DNA of 64,000 bases from Ostrinia nubilalis (taxonomy: Eukaryota > Arthropoda > Insecta > Lepidoptera > Crambidae): NCBI RefSeq assembly GCF_963855985.1, contig NC_087096.1, positions 3,472,001-3,536,000 on the forward strand, read 5' to 3'. Both the position numbers and the translations under genes were made by a program. This document shows positions 44,512-57,077 of this stretch, piece after piece. The number at the start of each line of letters is the position of its first letter. The first letter of the stretch is position 1. The notes beneath the pieces were generated by a model, which saw nothing but the letters and a program-made list of their open reading frames with translations, was not told the origin of the DNA and ran no database searches.

Positions 44512-47221
44512 AGTCAGTTTTTAACTAAGTTATACATGAAGTATGCATTCAAGTATGTTACAGTTCAGCAATATGTATATGTTACGGTAAGGTTCTATGC
44601 GGTCTCCTAGACGAAGTAATTACGCGGCTGTATCGAGTTAGCAGCAGTTTGTCTGCTAATGGAGGAACCATGTCTGCGGGCTTCAAACGCTTCCCGCCGC
44701 CGTCAAAGTTTGCGTATATTTTATAAAAAGTAATACGCAAGACTCGTGTGGTGTAGCGGGAGTGTAATTTATTTTGATGTTTGGTTTCTGAAACGAGTTT
44801 TGAACAGATTTTGAGCAATCACATGCTGTAAATAAAGGAATGATATATGTAATACAGATAATTGGAAATTCGTGAGATATGTTCCTTTGGGACTTTTAGT
44901 AAATGTCTCGTAGCGAAGGTAACGTTGTAAGGGTTTATTTATTCATCTTTTTCACCAAATATAAAATATCAATTTTAGAAAAAAGAAAGAAAGAAGTTAA
45001 TTTTAAGCGCGTTACAAATTACGGCTTAGATAAGCTGAACAAAGTAGCTATTAAGAGCAGATAGTATCTCTCAATTCTTCGGCTTAACAATACAATTCTC
45101 GGCCTCTTCCCTAAAACATACCAGACAAAACACACCAACGTAAACATAAACATTTACAACCTGCTTGGCAGCATCAAAGGCCGTAGCTTGTTTGACACAG
45201 GAGCGTCTCCACACAATTACGGCGCTCATCGAATTAACTCTCCTAATGGAGCGGCGTGTGCGGGGGCCTTTATAACCATTTGCGGCAAAATATTTGCGCA
45301 CACGCTGGCTAAATGTTACTTAAGTTTGCGGGACTAATGGCGTGTAAGTTGTAGATGCGAGCAAGTATAAGTTTTGAAAACACGGAGGGTTTTGAACGAA
45401 ACAGACATCTTAAACAGACTCGTGGAAAAAAATAAAGTGAGACGTAAAAGAGTATAATATTACAAATGTTTTCTGCTGGATTTTCACAGAATATACCTAG
45501 CCTTTTCCTACCTAGTACATTATATAGTACTCGTACATACTTATAGGAAGTGATTTTTCAAATAGCTTTAGTGGTTACGGAGTAAACCTTTTACTTATTA
45601 AACTTACAAAATCCGTTTTCCATCTTAACCATAATATCAGTTTAATATTTCTAAGAACTACTTAGTAGAGCTTTGATGTTGTAAAAGGTTTTTTTGGATC
45701 AATTACTAAAAAACAGTTCAGCGGCCAAAGTTAACGGTAAAGTGAATTTCTGTCAGGTTATTAAAAGGCTTACTGAAGCGAGTAAATAGAAAAGCAATTT
45801 TATTGATGTACGAGAAAGCAATAAAGATATTAATGGTGACATTATTAAAAGCAAACAGACGATGTTAATCCTATTAGAGGTATTACCTCTGGAGCCCAGT
45901 ACACGACGAAACTTTTTTTATTTTGAGTTTTATTATCATAGGAATAGGGTGACTTTTAGATGATTCTGTTTCTGCTGTGTTAAGCTTATTGCGAGAGAGA
46001 AGAGGGGCTTATTTTGTTGTTAAAAGACTTACTTAAAAAAACAATTTTAATTTTCCATTGATTTCGATCATAAGTCTATTATTATATGCGGACAAATGCA
46101 ACGTTTACACTCATTGTTTTACAGTGTTCGATAGAACACACAATACGTAGTGTTTTTTATTTAAAAAAATCCCATATAGTACTTACTACATATTTAATAT
46201 TTGTATTGTTCATACGTTTTCCTAATATTTACGAATATAAAAATATTACACTTCTCGAGAAATGAGCGAGTCACAACAGTATAAGGCGACTTTCTTCTTA
46301 ATTCATAAAAACGTTATACTTAGTAGGACTCATAACTTAGAAGGACTTTTAGGAATTGTATTTAATACATTTGCAAAGAAGAATTACGTCGTATTCGGCA
46401 TTAATACGAACGAATTCGAAGTAACTACCAGAAACTCCAATAATTCAGGTAACAAAACCCAATAAGTCCTCGACAAAGGATCAAGTGATTCAAGTTCCGC
46501 TACAATCAAAAATAGAATAGTCGGAGCAATTAATTAATACCTGCTTCAATTAAGCATTGACGAGGGACAAAGAGGGCAGCATTGTGCCAAACTGCCAAGA
46601 CGCAGATTTGGGCGCCGGGCCACAAGCCGATTGGAAGCTTTACAAATTATGCAAAGGTATTGTAAGTATAATCAGGCCTGTTCATCTCCGCGAGTTTACA
46701 TCGAAAACAAAACACGCACGATGGCCCACCTACAGGATACTATTCGACAAGGCCTCACATACGAGCGAACATTGACTCACGCACGCGTATTCTTGTGTAT
46801 GATGAAAGAAAATAAAGAAAATGGTGTACTAAATACTGTGCAGTATTTAACTGCATAAATGATAATAAAAACACAGAATGTACTTTTTTAAGTTGCCTCA
46901 AGACACTGAGAGGTAAATAAGTAGTTAATATTATTCATGATAATTCATGCTAAATCATGTATTTCCTCCGCCATTTTCCGCAGTTTGGCACCTCACGTCA
47001 CATAATTTTACCGAAGTCAGCCCTAAGCTTCGGCGCCGTGCCGATCACTGACGTTTGTCAAAAAAATGGTGCTTGACTCTTGAGACAGGCTAAATTACAC
47101 CATATTGTTAATGACATTGAGCATACATTTTTTTAAATACCTTCGCGAAGTAAAACTTCTGTACGTAGTACTTATTATTATTCTGTGGTATAATTTAAAT
47201 TAGTTGAACAGAAAAGTACTA
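44512..47221. other. Unassigned sequence between RTE and TIR element copy B
   Basis: No gene is supported. Short islands at 45080-45310 and 46480-46700 are less AT-rich with TAATTA sites and could be regulatory. A 67-codon plus-strand ORF at 46262-46465 has no features that I recognise and is probably chance. Confidence 0.3.
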
Positions 47222-47968
47222 TATAGCCTGACCAGGAACATAAAAACCCTCGCCATGTTGCGGAAAACTAATGGTACTAATTTCTTTTAATGGCAACAGT
47301 AACTGAAAACTTCATTGATATGTCACCTTGCATGTCAGTCTATTGCTGTCAAAGTGTAAACAAACTTTATTTTAAATGTGTGCAATTGATTTTGTGAAAT
47401 AAATTGCTAAAATATTTTTATAGTCGTGAAAGAAAAGTGGTTCACAATGTGTTAATGTATTTGTCGAAGAGAAATACCAAGGGTTCGGACAATATTTTCA
47501 TTGAATAATGTTTCCGACAAAGGTTGTCAAATTGACTGACATGTTTATCGTATAGTACAGTCCACTATGAAAATTAGCTGTAGTTTGTTTCAACTACCTA
47601 TTTTAAAGTTTTTTGTCACTTTCTAAGTTTTGAAATTTATGGAATTGGGAAAGAAGTACCGAGTTTGAAGCGTTCATGAGCAGACATTGCAGTTGAATAT
47701 TCAAGTTCTGAATTTGATTATTGATTAATAATAAAATAAATCCTACTAGCTCGATTGATGGTTTCATTTAATTTATTTAAACCAGGTTACCTTTAATAAT
47801 ATTTTTTCGTTAATTTATGAAAATATCAAATTAGCCCGTAATCCTGAATCCTGATACATAAATTTAGCCTATTAATTTAACACAGGTACGACTGTACTCA
47901 GTGTTGCACTATCAAATGCAATTGACGCGCCTCTATGCCAGGGTTTTTATGTTCCTGGTCAGGCTATA
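47222..47968 (-). mobile_element. TIR DNA element (copy B), uninterrupted
   Basis: This matches copy A at 2646-3536 in inverted orientation, with ends TATAGCCTGACCAGGAACAT and its complement. It lacks the 138-bp hairpin MITE present in copy A and so shows the empty site (AGGTAACCTGGTTTAAAT when read in copy A orientation). No coding capacity. Confidence 0.82.
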
Positions 47969-48223
47969 ATAAGTATTTTATTTATTAAAAAACATACCAA
48001 ATTTTACCCTGACATATCTGTAAATAAAGCTGTCGCGTCGTTCGTAAAGTAATCCTTGCTAGATATATTTTGCTTGCTATTTTCTTATTATGATATATGA
48101 CGACACGATAAGTTATCTGGCTTTCAGAAAAAGTTATGATATCAACATGGCGTAGCAAAGTATTATTACTTGCGAACCTTGTCAGTAGAGCACAAACAAT
48201 ATTAAAATACAAAACTTTAGACA

Positions 48224-48472
48224 TTACTTGGTTGTAAAAAATGCATTAAATGTTGCCGGGCTCATTGCGGAACGCCGTAAGTCGGTATGTCTCAACTTCT
48301 CAAGTTCCTCAGAAGCGCGAGAAATTAAATTGTTTGAGCGTTCTTGGCGATCTGCGGTATTTGCTTGGTGTAGCGCAAACTCCTCGAGCTCTGCAGTACT
48401 TTGTAGAAGTGAAGAAAATTTTAAACAAAGTGGAGCTACAATACCTAGCTTTGTTTTCTTCCGCTTCAGCAA
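48224..48472 (-). CDS. Small hypothetical ORF, coiled-coil-like
   Basis: The minus-strand frame gives up to 82 residues with a helical, charged stretch (TAELEEFALHQANTADRQER, then ASEELEKLRHTDLRR) and a TAA stop. Its GC content is higher than the surroundings. It has no clear ATG, so if real it is an exon with an upstream acceptor or a processed fragment. It could equally be chance. No family is recognised. Confidence 0.25.
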   Translation of the reverse strand: MLKRKKTKLGIVAPLCLKFSSLLQSTAELEEFALHQANTADRQERSNNLISRASEELEKLRHTDLRRSAMSPATFNAFFTTK

Positions 48473-50784
48473 TTTAAGGAAAAGTGGTTAAAATATTATT
48501 TTATACATTACACAGATCCTTCTGTAGTCAAATGAAGTAATATGACATAATATCATTCTTCTGTGTTTTGTGTGTATCGTGCGTAATTACGCAAACGGAA
48601 TAGGTTCTGAGATAAGCTGAAAATTAAATGGTCACAACTTCGTACTTATTGTGATTTCTGTACCAGCCTTATCGTCTGTGAGCTTCTTGATCTTCTAACC
48701 AAATTGAAAATGCTCTTTTTTATTCGGTACCTTGAGGTTCCAACAATAAAGCTGAAATTTCCACGCGAAATACAAGCTTAAACAATTTTGAACCTTCCGC
48801 GTATAATGTATTGTGACAGCGACGGCGGAGGGTTGATGGTGTCATTCAAAAGGTGATCTTCTGAATTTATTGCGTCTAATGTTTAACAAGATGAGGAATT
48901 GGTGACATAATTCCCTAGCTGGAGGTACTATTATATTAATATAAACATCCAAAGATATTAAACATTGTTTACATATGTAAATACAGGTAAAACAACCTTA
49001 AATATATGAAGGTATATTTTATATCGTTGTGTCTTGTGTTATTTATAAAAAGCGCCGGCCTGTGTTACATACAAATACAGTAAACATGGGATAGTGCCAC
49101 GAGGCAAAATGTATAATAAAACTGAAATATAAAACGGATGCGAAAATTTTATTACGCGCAAAATATAAAGTTGCATCAGCCATCACGCAATAACCGGGGA
49201 TAATGTTAACCAAACCTATCCGTATTTACTATCATCCATTTTATGCTCATAAAATATTCAAAACGTTTAAATAAAATGTACATTCGGAACACAATGAATA
49301 ATCATTTCAACAGACTGTTAAACGGTCTGAAAGTAGTTTGCAGTAATTACAAAGTATAAAAGCTTTTAATTTGTGCTTCAAATTCTCGTTTATGCAAAGC
49401 CGTCGTGGGCGTATTTACGAGGCTCTCTAATAAACTCTGATTAAGTTAGGAATAGGACAGTTTTTAATTAAGAAAAAGTTGAAGACGCTTTTAAGAGGTG
49501 AAAGGGAGTTATGTTGTAGCACAAATACTACAGTCATAATATTTGACGGTACGCCTGGCTATAATGCTTCGTGTATAGTCGACCACATATAATATTGTTT
49601 CAAAAGAGCACCTATTTTATCACAGGTATCACAGGAATCGTATGAGGTTAAATGTCTTTCACCCTGGTATGCTCTGATTAATGATGATTGGAACAAAAAG
49701 TTATTTAAATAGGTAAATCCATCTTTTATTGCAATGTCAAATATCTATATTGACATCAGATATTTTCTGTCCATTCCATACTCTTTAATAAAAGAATGAA
49801 GACAAAGGACCACAACGAAACATTTTAAAATGATTTGTCTGTTCTTAACAAGCTGTGGTTTGGGGGCCTGTCCAAGACGAGCCTTCAAAATTAAAAGGAT
49901 TTTAGCCGTGGGTTGTTTCGCCCCGGTTTGATCGAGTTATCTCAGCGCCGAGTCAATTTTCTTAAAACAAAGCATAATTTAGAAATAAAGGCCTTCAGAA
50001 ATCATTCATTTCAAGTTTAATCTGATTATTCTTAATACATTATTTGTGCCTATTCACGTTGTATTCATTTGTGTACTGATAGCTGGTAATCTGGTATACT
50101 TACTTGGAAATGGAATGTAGTGCAGTGGAATAAATTATCTAAGAAAGTACTAGTTACTCGTATAATTAGCGAGCGAGATTTTTTGTGCAAATGTAACCTA
50201 ACTTATGGAATTAATGTCTGATAAGATAGATCTAGAATACCCTTTCTTGCTTAATTGATGGGCGGTTTTGTCGCTAGAAATGCGATCTCTTCCTAAAAAC
50301 CGGGGACAGGACAGGCGGTAAGATCGAAAATAAAGAAAGAAAAAACAGTTCCTCATACTTCTTATTTAAATTACCAAGTTTTAAATGACTTACCGTATTT
50401 AGAGAGTTTATAAATAAAACTGATGAAACGTTAATAAAGCTGATGATAAAGTAATTTGTTAATTATACTTCAATCTACTTAACGCACCGTCATCCTCGTG
50501 TTAATTTGCTAAGTGGGTATTGATTGGTTTAGGTAATGTGCCACCATATTAACATGGCGGCTTATCACTTTCTATTATGAAATTGATTAGAATTGGTGCT
50601 GACATGACACAGTTATTATAACGGTAAAAGATAATGATTTTATATCTGTCTCTACATACCTATAAGCTTATTGCTTGCATGTTGTGCCTTTTTTAGGGAA
50701 TTTTATAAAATAAACATATTTTTATAGAGTTATAATAGTAGAATCGGTTTGTCTTAATATCATCTAAATACTTTACTTACGTTT
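48473..50784. other. Unassigned AT-rich sequence
   Basis: I see no exon or named repeat in this stretch. Confidence 0.35.
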
Positions 50785-50939
50785 AGGGGAAGACCGCCTA
50801 AACGATGGACAGACGATATCCGGCAACAGGCTGGAGTGAACTGGATGCGTGTGGCCAGGGACAGAAGTCGGTGGAGGGTTGAAGAGGAGGCCTATGTTCG
50901 AAGGCGAACCCAAAGGCTGACATAGATAGATAGATAGAT
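50785..50939 (+). mobile_element. LINE 3' tail with (TAGA)n end
   Basis: The sequence encodes GRPPKRWTDDIRQQAGVNWM, then RVARDRSRWRVEEEAYVRRR, a stop, and a TAGATAGATAGATAG tail. This is the C-terminus of a RTE-like ORF from a different family than the one with GAT tails. Confidence 0.75.
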
Positions 50940-51079
50940 TTTACTTACGAGTAAGTGTCTTTACATTACCCATATAGTAGCGCTTTAAGTAGTGTTCTAG
51001 TTTCATTCAAACATCCACGATTTCACTCACGTAATATCTGAAAATATCTCACAGTTCAAACTTTCAGCGTGCCACTAAG

Positions 51080-51228
51080 TGGCTCTGAACTGTCAAATAG
51101 TTGCAAAAAATGGTTCTTGACGTGACGGCATCACGCATTTCTTTTTATCACACAGTGTTGCTGCTAGTGACATCTCGCTCGCTCAGTTCTTTGTTGCTCT
51201 TTTCCGCTAGGTAACTTTATGACCTGAA
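51080..51228. mobile_element. Fragment of the hAT-type element (right end)
   Basis: The sequence from CTGTCAAATAGTTGCAAAAA through GACATCTCGCTCGCTCAGTT to GGTAACTTTATG follows the last 150 bases of the element at 29176-30375. The left end is missing. Confidence 0.7.
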
Positions 51229-51727
51229 CTCAGCCGAAAGTTTAATGTTTCATCACAGTTTCGAATGTTGGTTGACCTAAAATAGGCGCGGGCGTGTAAC
51301 CCGTGTAAGCAATTTGAAAAGCACTACCTACACACTATCTTCATTATATTCGGCTTATGAAACACACTGTTTGACAAGAGAGGTTCTGCGTAAGGAGTTC
51401 TAAAGGTGTTTACTTAGGGGGTGTTTGATCTTCTATCCGGGGATTTATTGGGTAATTTGGTAAGTTTACTTCTTAATCGATAATTCCAGAACCACCATCT
51501 AATGAGCATTATCAAGCACGTAGGTATATAAAGCCTTTACATTTTTTAAGGTAGACAAATTATATGCTTTGCATTAGATATGAACTGTCTCCAAGCAGAA
51601 AAAGTCAGGAATCATGATTCCTGCAACTTTACCTATTTGCCAATCTAATTGATTTTAAATTAACATGAACTCCAATGTTATAATCGATTGAAAAGTAATC
51701 GAGGCAATACGGATAAAGTGAAGTGTG

Positions 51728-51780
51728 ATATTAGTTGCATTTTATGTTAGTTCCATTTTATGTTAGTTGCATTTTAAATG
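51728..51780. repeat. Short tandem repeat, three units of 16-18 bp
   Basis: TTAGTTGCATTTTATG is followed by TTAGTTCCATTTTATG and TTAGTTGCATTTTAAATG. Confidence 0.6.
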
Positions 51781-52037
51781 TTAGAGTAGGTATTAACAAT
51801 TAACCTAAATGATATTTATATTGCAATGCAGCGTAATTATACGAAATGACAGTATCCGCTAGAAATAACTTTTCCACCACCACTTCAAAAGCGAGCAAAA
51901 ATATTTTAATAACACTCATTAAACAGACAGCGTTTTGCATTTTAATGCGAACGTGAAAAGCGTATAAAATGTTCGCGTCTGCTGCATTCACTGTTCTAAC
52001 TTAGTTTCTGGTATCCAGCTTTCAACTTTATTGATAC

Positions 52038-52203
52038 CCTGATAAGAGTTGATATCGCGTAGCATAACTGCAAATATATTGATGAATGGTTCAAGTAAAT
52101 CTGAACCGTATGTGAATGTTTGTAAGAATGAAAACAGCAAGATTGCATAAAGTATAGGTAGTGTCAGTACCAGCACACCTCTCAAGTAAGTCTCGCTTTG
52201 CAT
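52038..52203 (-). CDS. Candidate signal-peptide exon, possibly exon 1 of the THSD7-like gene
   Basis: On the minus strand an ATG at 52203 opens MQSETYLRGVLVLTLPILYA then ILLFSFLQTFTYG, an ideal signal peptide. The frame reaches a possible donor, TATCAGG|GTATCA, at 52038 in phase 1. That is the phase required by the first traced THSD7-like exon at 37039, and the joined residues would be SYQ-E-AAGDSEYS. The intron would be 15 kb. The donor is weak and the hydrophobic run could be chance in AT-rich DNA. Confidence 0.25.
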
Positions 52204-52639
52204 ACGGATATAAAGCCTGTTGAGGAAAATAGACTCGGAAATTCTAGATGCAGCGAATCTGAATATCTAAGTTTTATATTAGATACATTTATTGGTGTCT
52301 AGAGGCGTATAATTTTGCTAGACAACCACTAAAGGAGATTACTATGCGAGAAGCTATTGCTAGAATATGTGTGGGGGGAGCGTAAGCTTCTTATACTGCA
52401 CTGCATAAATTGCTTTAAAATGAACAGCTAGTTACATTATTGTAAAAGACCAGCTTATTTTTACATAAGATTTTTAAAAGTTCTCATTATATTAGCAAGT
52501 TTAATTACAAAAACGAAAAATGTTAAATAATCTTTTAAAAACCTTCCTATTTGATTTCGCATAGCTTTATTCTCATATTTTTAATGCAATCAGAATAATT
52601 GCATTATTATGTGCATAAGAAAGGAGTAAAGATTTTACA

Positions 52640-52765
52640 CTGCTACGAGGTTTGCAGCATTTTGTAACATTGTAGCGGAATAGCCCGTAGCATTGTAGCA
52701 GATACTCGTAGCTCCGTAGCAAAATTACTCCGTAGTACGACTGCTACGAGATTCAACGACAAAGT
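52640..52765. repeat. CTACG-rich repeat fragment
   Basis: Short variants of GTAGCTCCGTAGCA and CTGCTACGAG repeat here. The stretch resembles 10740-10880. Family not recognised. Confidence 0.4.
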
Positions 52766-52841
52766 CGATTACAACAATTTAAAATTTTGCATGTACGAGT
52801 AACAAGCTTTCGCCCAATGGAATTTGTTTGTGCGACACTTA

Positions 52842-54044
52842 CGGCCGAATACTGAAACACTACTCAAATCTGTCACTCAGCTGACGGGCTCCTAAATTTA
52901 AGTATCCTTCAATTTTAAATGGTATTCTCAAACGCTACTCAACGGATTTGAAGCCGTGATCAGCTAAGCAGCTCTCAAATGTTTACATAATGGCAACATT
53001 TACCAAAAAAAGTATGTTTTCATTTACACAAATGATAACTTTACGTTTTTTATCCATTACACGCAGCATCGTTTGGTTATGTATTGTCTTTTATGGAAAT
53101 ATACTCAATCAACTTAACATAGAACAGTTTATTTTTAGTTTCTATTATATATAAATCTCGTTTTATCATATAAAAAAATTAATGCTTGCATTTTTATTTA
53201 ATTAAAAAAATAATTTTAAAGGTGATACTTTTTATTGTTGAAATCTATTATGTGGCGATCGTGGACCGAAACGTAACCACAATTGACATTTATCATTGTT
53301 GACAGAGCATCAAATTGACAAATCAACAACTTGGAAATGCTGCTATGCGATGTCCCCTTAATCCTCAGAAATAGGCATGTTTATGTAAAGCGATTTCATA
53401 GCAGCTATTTTGGTTGTTACTTCGTGCACTATATACGATTCACAGTTGGCTGTTCGATGTGGAAGATATCACCTAGTACACATAACTTCCCGTTGCGTAG
53501 AACAGTAGGGTTATAATAAGTATTTGGTCCACTGGTTGTATGGCGTTTGGTGAGGGGTTTCAAAGAGCTTCCAAATTATGAATCCAGAAACAACACCGTT
53601 TCTTTAGAGACGCGGAGCCTCGCTCGGAATTGCATGTCATTATAATAATATTTTTCAATAGCGTTCAGCCTTATTGCGTTCCTGCGATTAGATCTAGGTA
53701 TTTCCTCGAGGCTCGAAAGAAATGATAACGATGACACACATTATTTTCCACTATTTAGGACGATTTAGGTATAAGAATAGGATTTAAGATACCGCGCAAG
53801 CACTCTCAAATTTAACAGCTGCTTAAGACGATTTGACAGTTGTTTGAGTAATGCTTAGCGTTGAATGGCGTTTCAGTATGCGAAAATTCATTTAAGTGGC
53901 GTTTGAGTGCAACTTAATTTGAGAGGTGCTTAAAAATTGAGAACTGCTCAGATATTGTTTTGAGTATGCGAAATGTAAGTTTAGGAGCTGCTTAACTATT
54001 TGAGAAGCCGTCAAATATTTAAATGGCGTTTCAGTATTCGGCCG
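52842..54044. mobile_element. 1.2-kb Harbinger-type element with TTA duplication
   Basis: The ends CGGCCGAATACTGAAAC and its complement (GTTTCAGTATTCGGCCG) are inverted, and TTA flanks both sides (52839-52841, 54045-54047). The subterminal regions repeat CTCAAA/TTTGAG-type motifs many times, more densely on the right. There is no transposase ORF. Confidence 0.82.
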
Positions 54045-54047
54045 TTA

Positions 54048-56260
54048 GCCGTTTTACTATTATAATGTTTTAGTTTTAAATAACAATCCTTGTAGGATTT
54101 GAACCGAAGCAAAAGGGGCAGAAAATCGGTTTTATTCTCATCGTTCAAATGTATTCTTATTTTTAATAGTAATTGAAATAGACTCTTAAATTGTGATCTT
54201 ATATTACTTAAATGTGATAATTTCAGTGGAGGACATTTAAACCTACCTACGTTTCTTTGTTTATCGAGTTACATGTGCTTAAATTATTAATCCAACCCAG
54301 TTTATGTATTGTATACTAAGCTAAATGTTAATATGGCCTCTACCTCCATTACATTACCTAACTTTACCTCCACTAAACGCGTCGTTCAGCACATAAAAGG
54401 CTTAGCGAAGTTCGCACCTTTGCGATTAATGAATCAGAATAATTAAAGGTAAGCGGGCCGTAGGGCTGAGAGTATCGATCATGATAGGGACCTGTCCCCT
54501 ATATAACAGGCCGATATAATTTGCAGGGATTGTCAAAGGTTTTGGCTAACATCGAAAAAAAAAAACGCAATTGTAGTTGTAGATTACGAGTATAATGTTT
54601 GTTTTGTATAGACAAAGAATTGGGTTAACCCAAACATAAACGGAACTGTTAAGCTAATATAATAAAACTGTAGGGTAATTCAAGTGCAATCTGTCATTTC
54701 AATCTATTCTATTTGTCATTTAGCTTGTTTAATCTGTGCTGAATAAAGTGCACAATATTTAAGCAGGATATGGTTGCACGCGGATTTTTAGAGAGTTAAA
54801 TCTTTTGGCCAATAGAAAACGTCATAATAGTTATTATATGAACTGGGATTGGTCAATGACTTTTGAAATTAAAATCCGATGGCCTGAAAAAATCGGTTTT
54901 CCAACAAACGTCAGTTACGCGCAAGGAGGTTTAGCTATTTATCCATCGAAGTTAATAAGGGAGAAGACATAAGACTAATTTTATTATTTGCCTGCCGCGA
55001 CCCGGTTTTTACGAACAATGACGATGACGAACGATGAACCAGTAACGAGGAGCACACTTAGCAATGCTTCCAGGTTGCGCCTCGGTATCAATTAAGTAAC
55101 ATTTTCCGTTAAGTTTACTTTATGGCCAACTAAAGGACTTTTGCCGTCTCCATGGACAAACTCGAAGTATGATAACTACAGTCATTGTCAAAATTTTGCA
55201 CTGCCATTGCCGCTGGATACCATATATCGCTACTATATTCATAGATAATAGACTTTCAGTTAATCGTCAAAATTGACATTGTTTTTTAAATAACAACAAA
55301 TGGTATGAATTTTTAAATGTGATATTTTTATAAAGGTAAGTCCCCAAAACAACATTTGATAGCCTATTTTCTTTCGTTGGCATCTAAGTTCCTGTTTTCT
55401 ACATATATGTTACTACTACCTATTGGATAAGTAACTAAGAACTTTGTCGTTTATTCCATGTGAACAAAATCCCTAAAAGCCCATTTGTAATAATATTCTT
55501 ACTAAACACTGCTGAAAAAGGACTAAACTTCTGAGCTATGAACGTATAATCCAGTAGCATTAAGTAGGTAGGTACGTATAGCGACGTTGGAACTTGATAT
55601 AGAAGTTAGCTGTTTTATATTTTTTTTCACAGCAGAAATCTTTATCTTTGATCTTAATATCTGATCGTACGTATTGTCTTTTAAAATATTACATTTGCCT
55701 AAATAAAAATAACCGACCTGCTGCTTATGTAAATTATAATTATTTATAACCCTACTTACAATGCATAACAAACATAATTAGGTATTATAACCCTACTTAA
55801 CAATGCATAACAATCATAAGATAGTTTGGCGTATAAGTAGGTAGGTAGGTACTATCTAGGCCGAAGGTGTAAGCGATCGACCCGGAAATATTCTCAACCA
55901 TCTCAACTATCATAATATGTATTTAGAACAGTCCCTCCTTACCAATGATATTATAGATAATACCATTGCTCCTTACCATCAATGCAATCGAGCAGACAAA
56001 GGACATTGATAAAAATCGCCCTAAGATTTTCAAAGACTTAGTATGTACCATAATTTTATGTATATTTTATTTATTTACTTGCAAGTGTCCAAACCTATCG
56101 GACAAGTTGCAGTTCGAAAAAATATTTTAAAAGTATTTAAACGAAATCAAAGTCACCGACATATTGACAGAGCAGAGACAGAGATGCGCTTTTTTAATTC
56201 GATTTAAGTAAATAATGGTATGATCGATTAGACTAGAGTCTAATCATTAGACCTTTAGAC
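54048..56260. other. Unassigned AT-rich sequence
   Basis: No gene is supported. At 55735-55815 a segment of about 50 bp (ATAACCCTACTTACAATGCA) is duplicated in tandem with small changes. Confidence 0.35.
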
Positions 56261-56576
56261 GGGCGCAGATCCGCCGCGGCGTCTTTCCATTCTATACATA
56301 GCCAGAACGCAAGGGTGTGAAACTAATCGAGTATAGTTTGGATATGACTTTTTTTACTAAGCTCCTCCAAACTATACACGACCAGTACGCATACGCTGCG
56401 TACTGCTCGCGTATACTTTGTAGTGACTTAGGTCAATTATCTTCCTCCAAAATATACATCGCCAGTACACATACGGACTAATCATGTATGTATTGTAATA
56501 AGTGCGTGATTACAATTTATACGCGAGTAGTTGCATGCTAGTCATTTTGACTTATTGACCTCTCTTTCTATTACAT

Positions 56577-56785
56577 ACTAGCTTTCCGCCCGCGGCTTCG
56601 CTCGCGTGGAATTTTGTCTGTTACAGAAAAACAATATCGCGCGCGTATTTGCTCACCGTTTAGACCTACCCTGGACTACGACAAACATTTTAAAACCAAA
56701 ATCAGCTCAATCGGCCCAGCCGTTCTCGAGTTTTAATCAGACTAACGAACATCAATTCATTTTTATTTATATAGATAGATTAATT
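56577..56785 (-). mobile_element. Repeat of the MINE/Lep1-like type, antisense
   Basis: It starts with ACTAGCTTTCCGCCCGCGGC, the end shared with the repeat at 33160-33395, then continues with a diverged interior (AAAATCAGCTCAATCGGCCC) to a TATATAGATAGATT end. Confidence 0.6.
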
Positions 56786-56970
56786 CATATCTGCGTGTCT
56801 ACTTTAAACATTGAATCATCTTACGACACGTGTCATTGTTTTGATAAAGGATTTTTTTGTGTTTCTTATTCTGCCATAGAAAAGATATTTGTTTTGGGGC
56901 TGATATTTCACCTATTAAATACTTAATTAAATAGTTTTTTTTGTAAATACATTACTTATTATACATAGAA

Positions 56971-57077
56971 AACACCCAGTCCAATACAAACAAATATGTT
57001 CATGCACACAAATGTTTGTACTGTGCGGGAATCGAACCCGCTACCACTTCGAACCACTACACCAAACGGCCGACAAT
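56971..57077 (-). mobile_element. tRNA-derived SINE, antisense
   Basis: On the minus strand it reads GGCCGTTTGGTGTAGTGGTT (A box), then GGGTTCGATTCCCGCACAGT (B box), then ACATTTGTGTGCATGAACAT. It is the same family as the copy at 29608-29710, extended further 3'. Confidence 0.75.

Noticed and set aside
46262..46465. 67-codon plus-strand ORF (MSESQQYKATFFLI...)
   Set aside because: No recognised motif, AT-rich codons, no splice context; best explained as chance.
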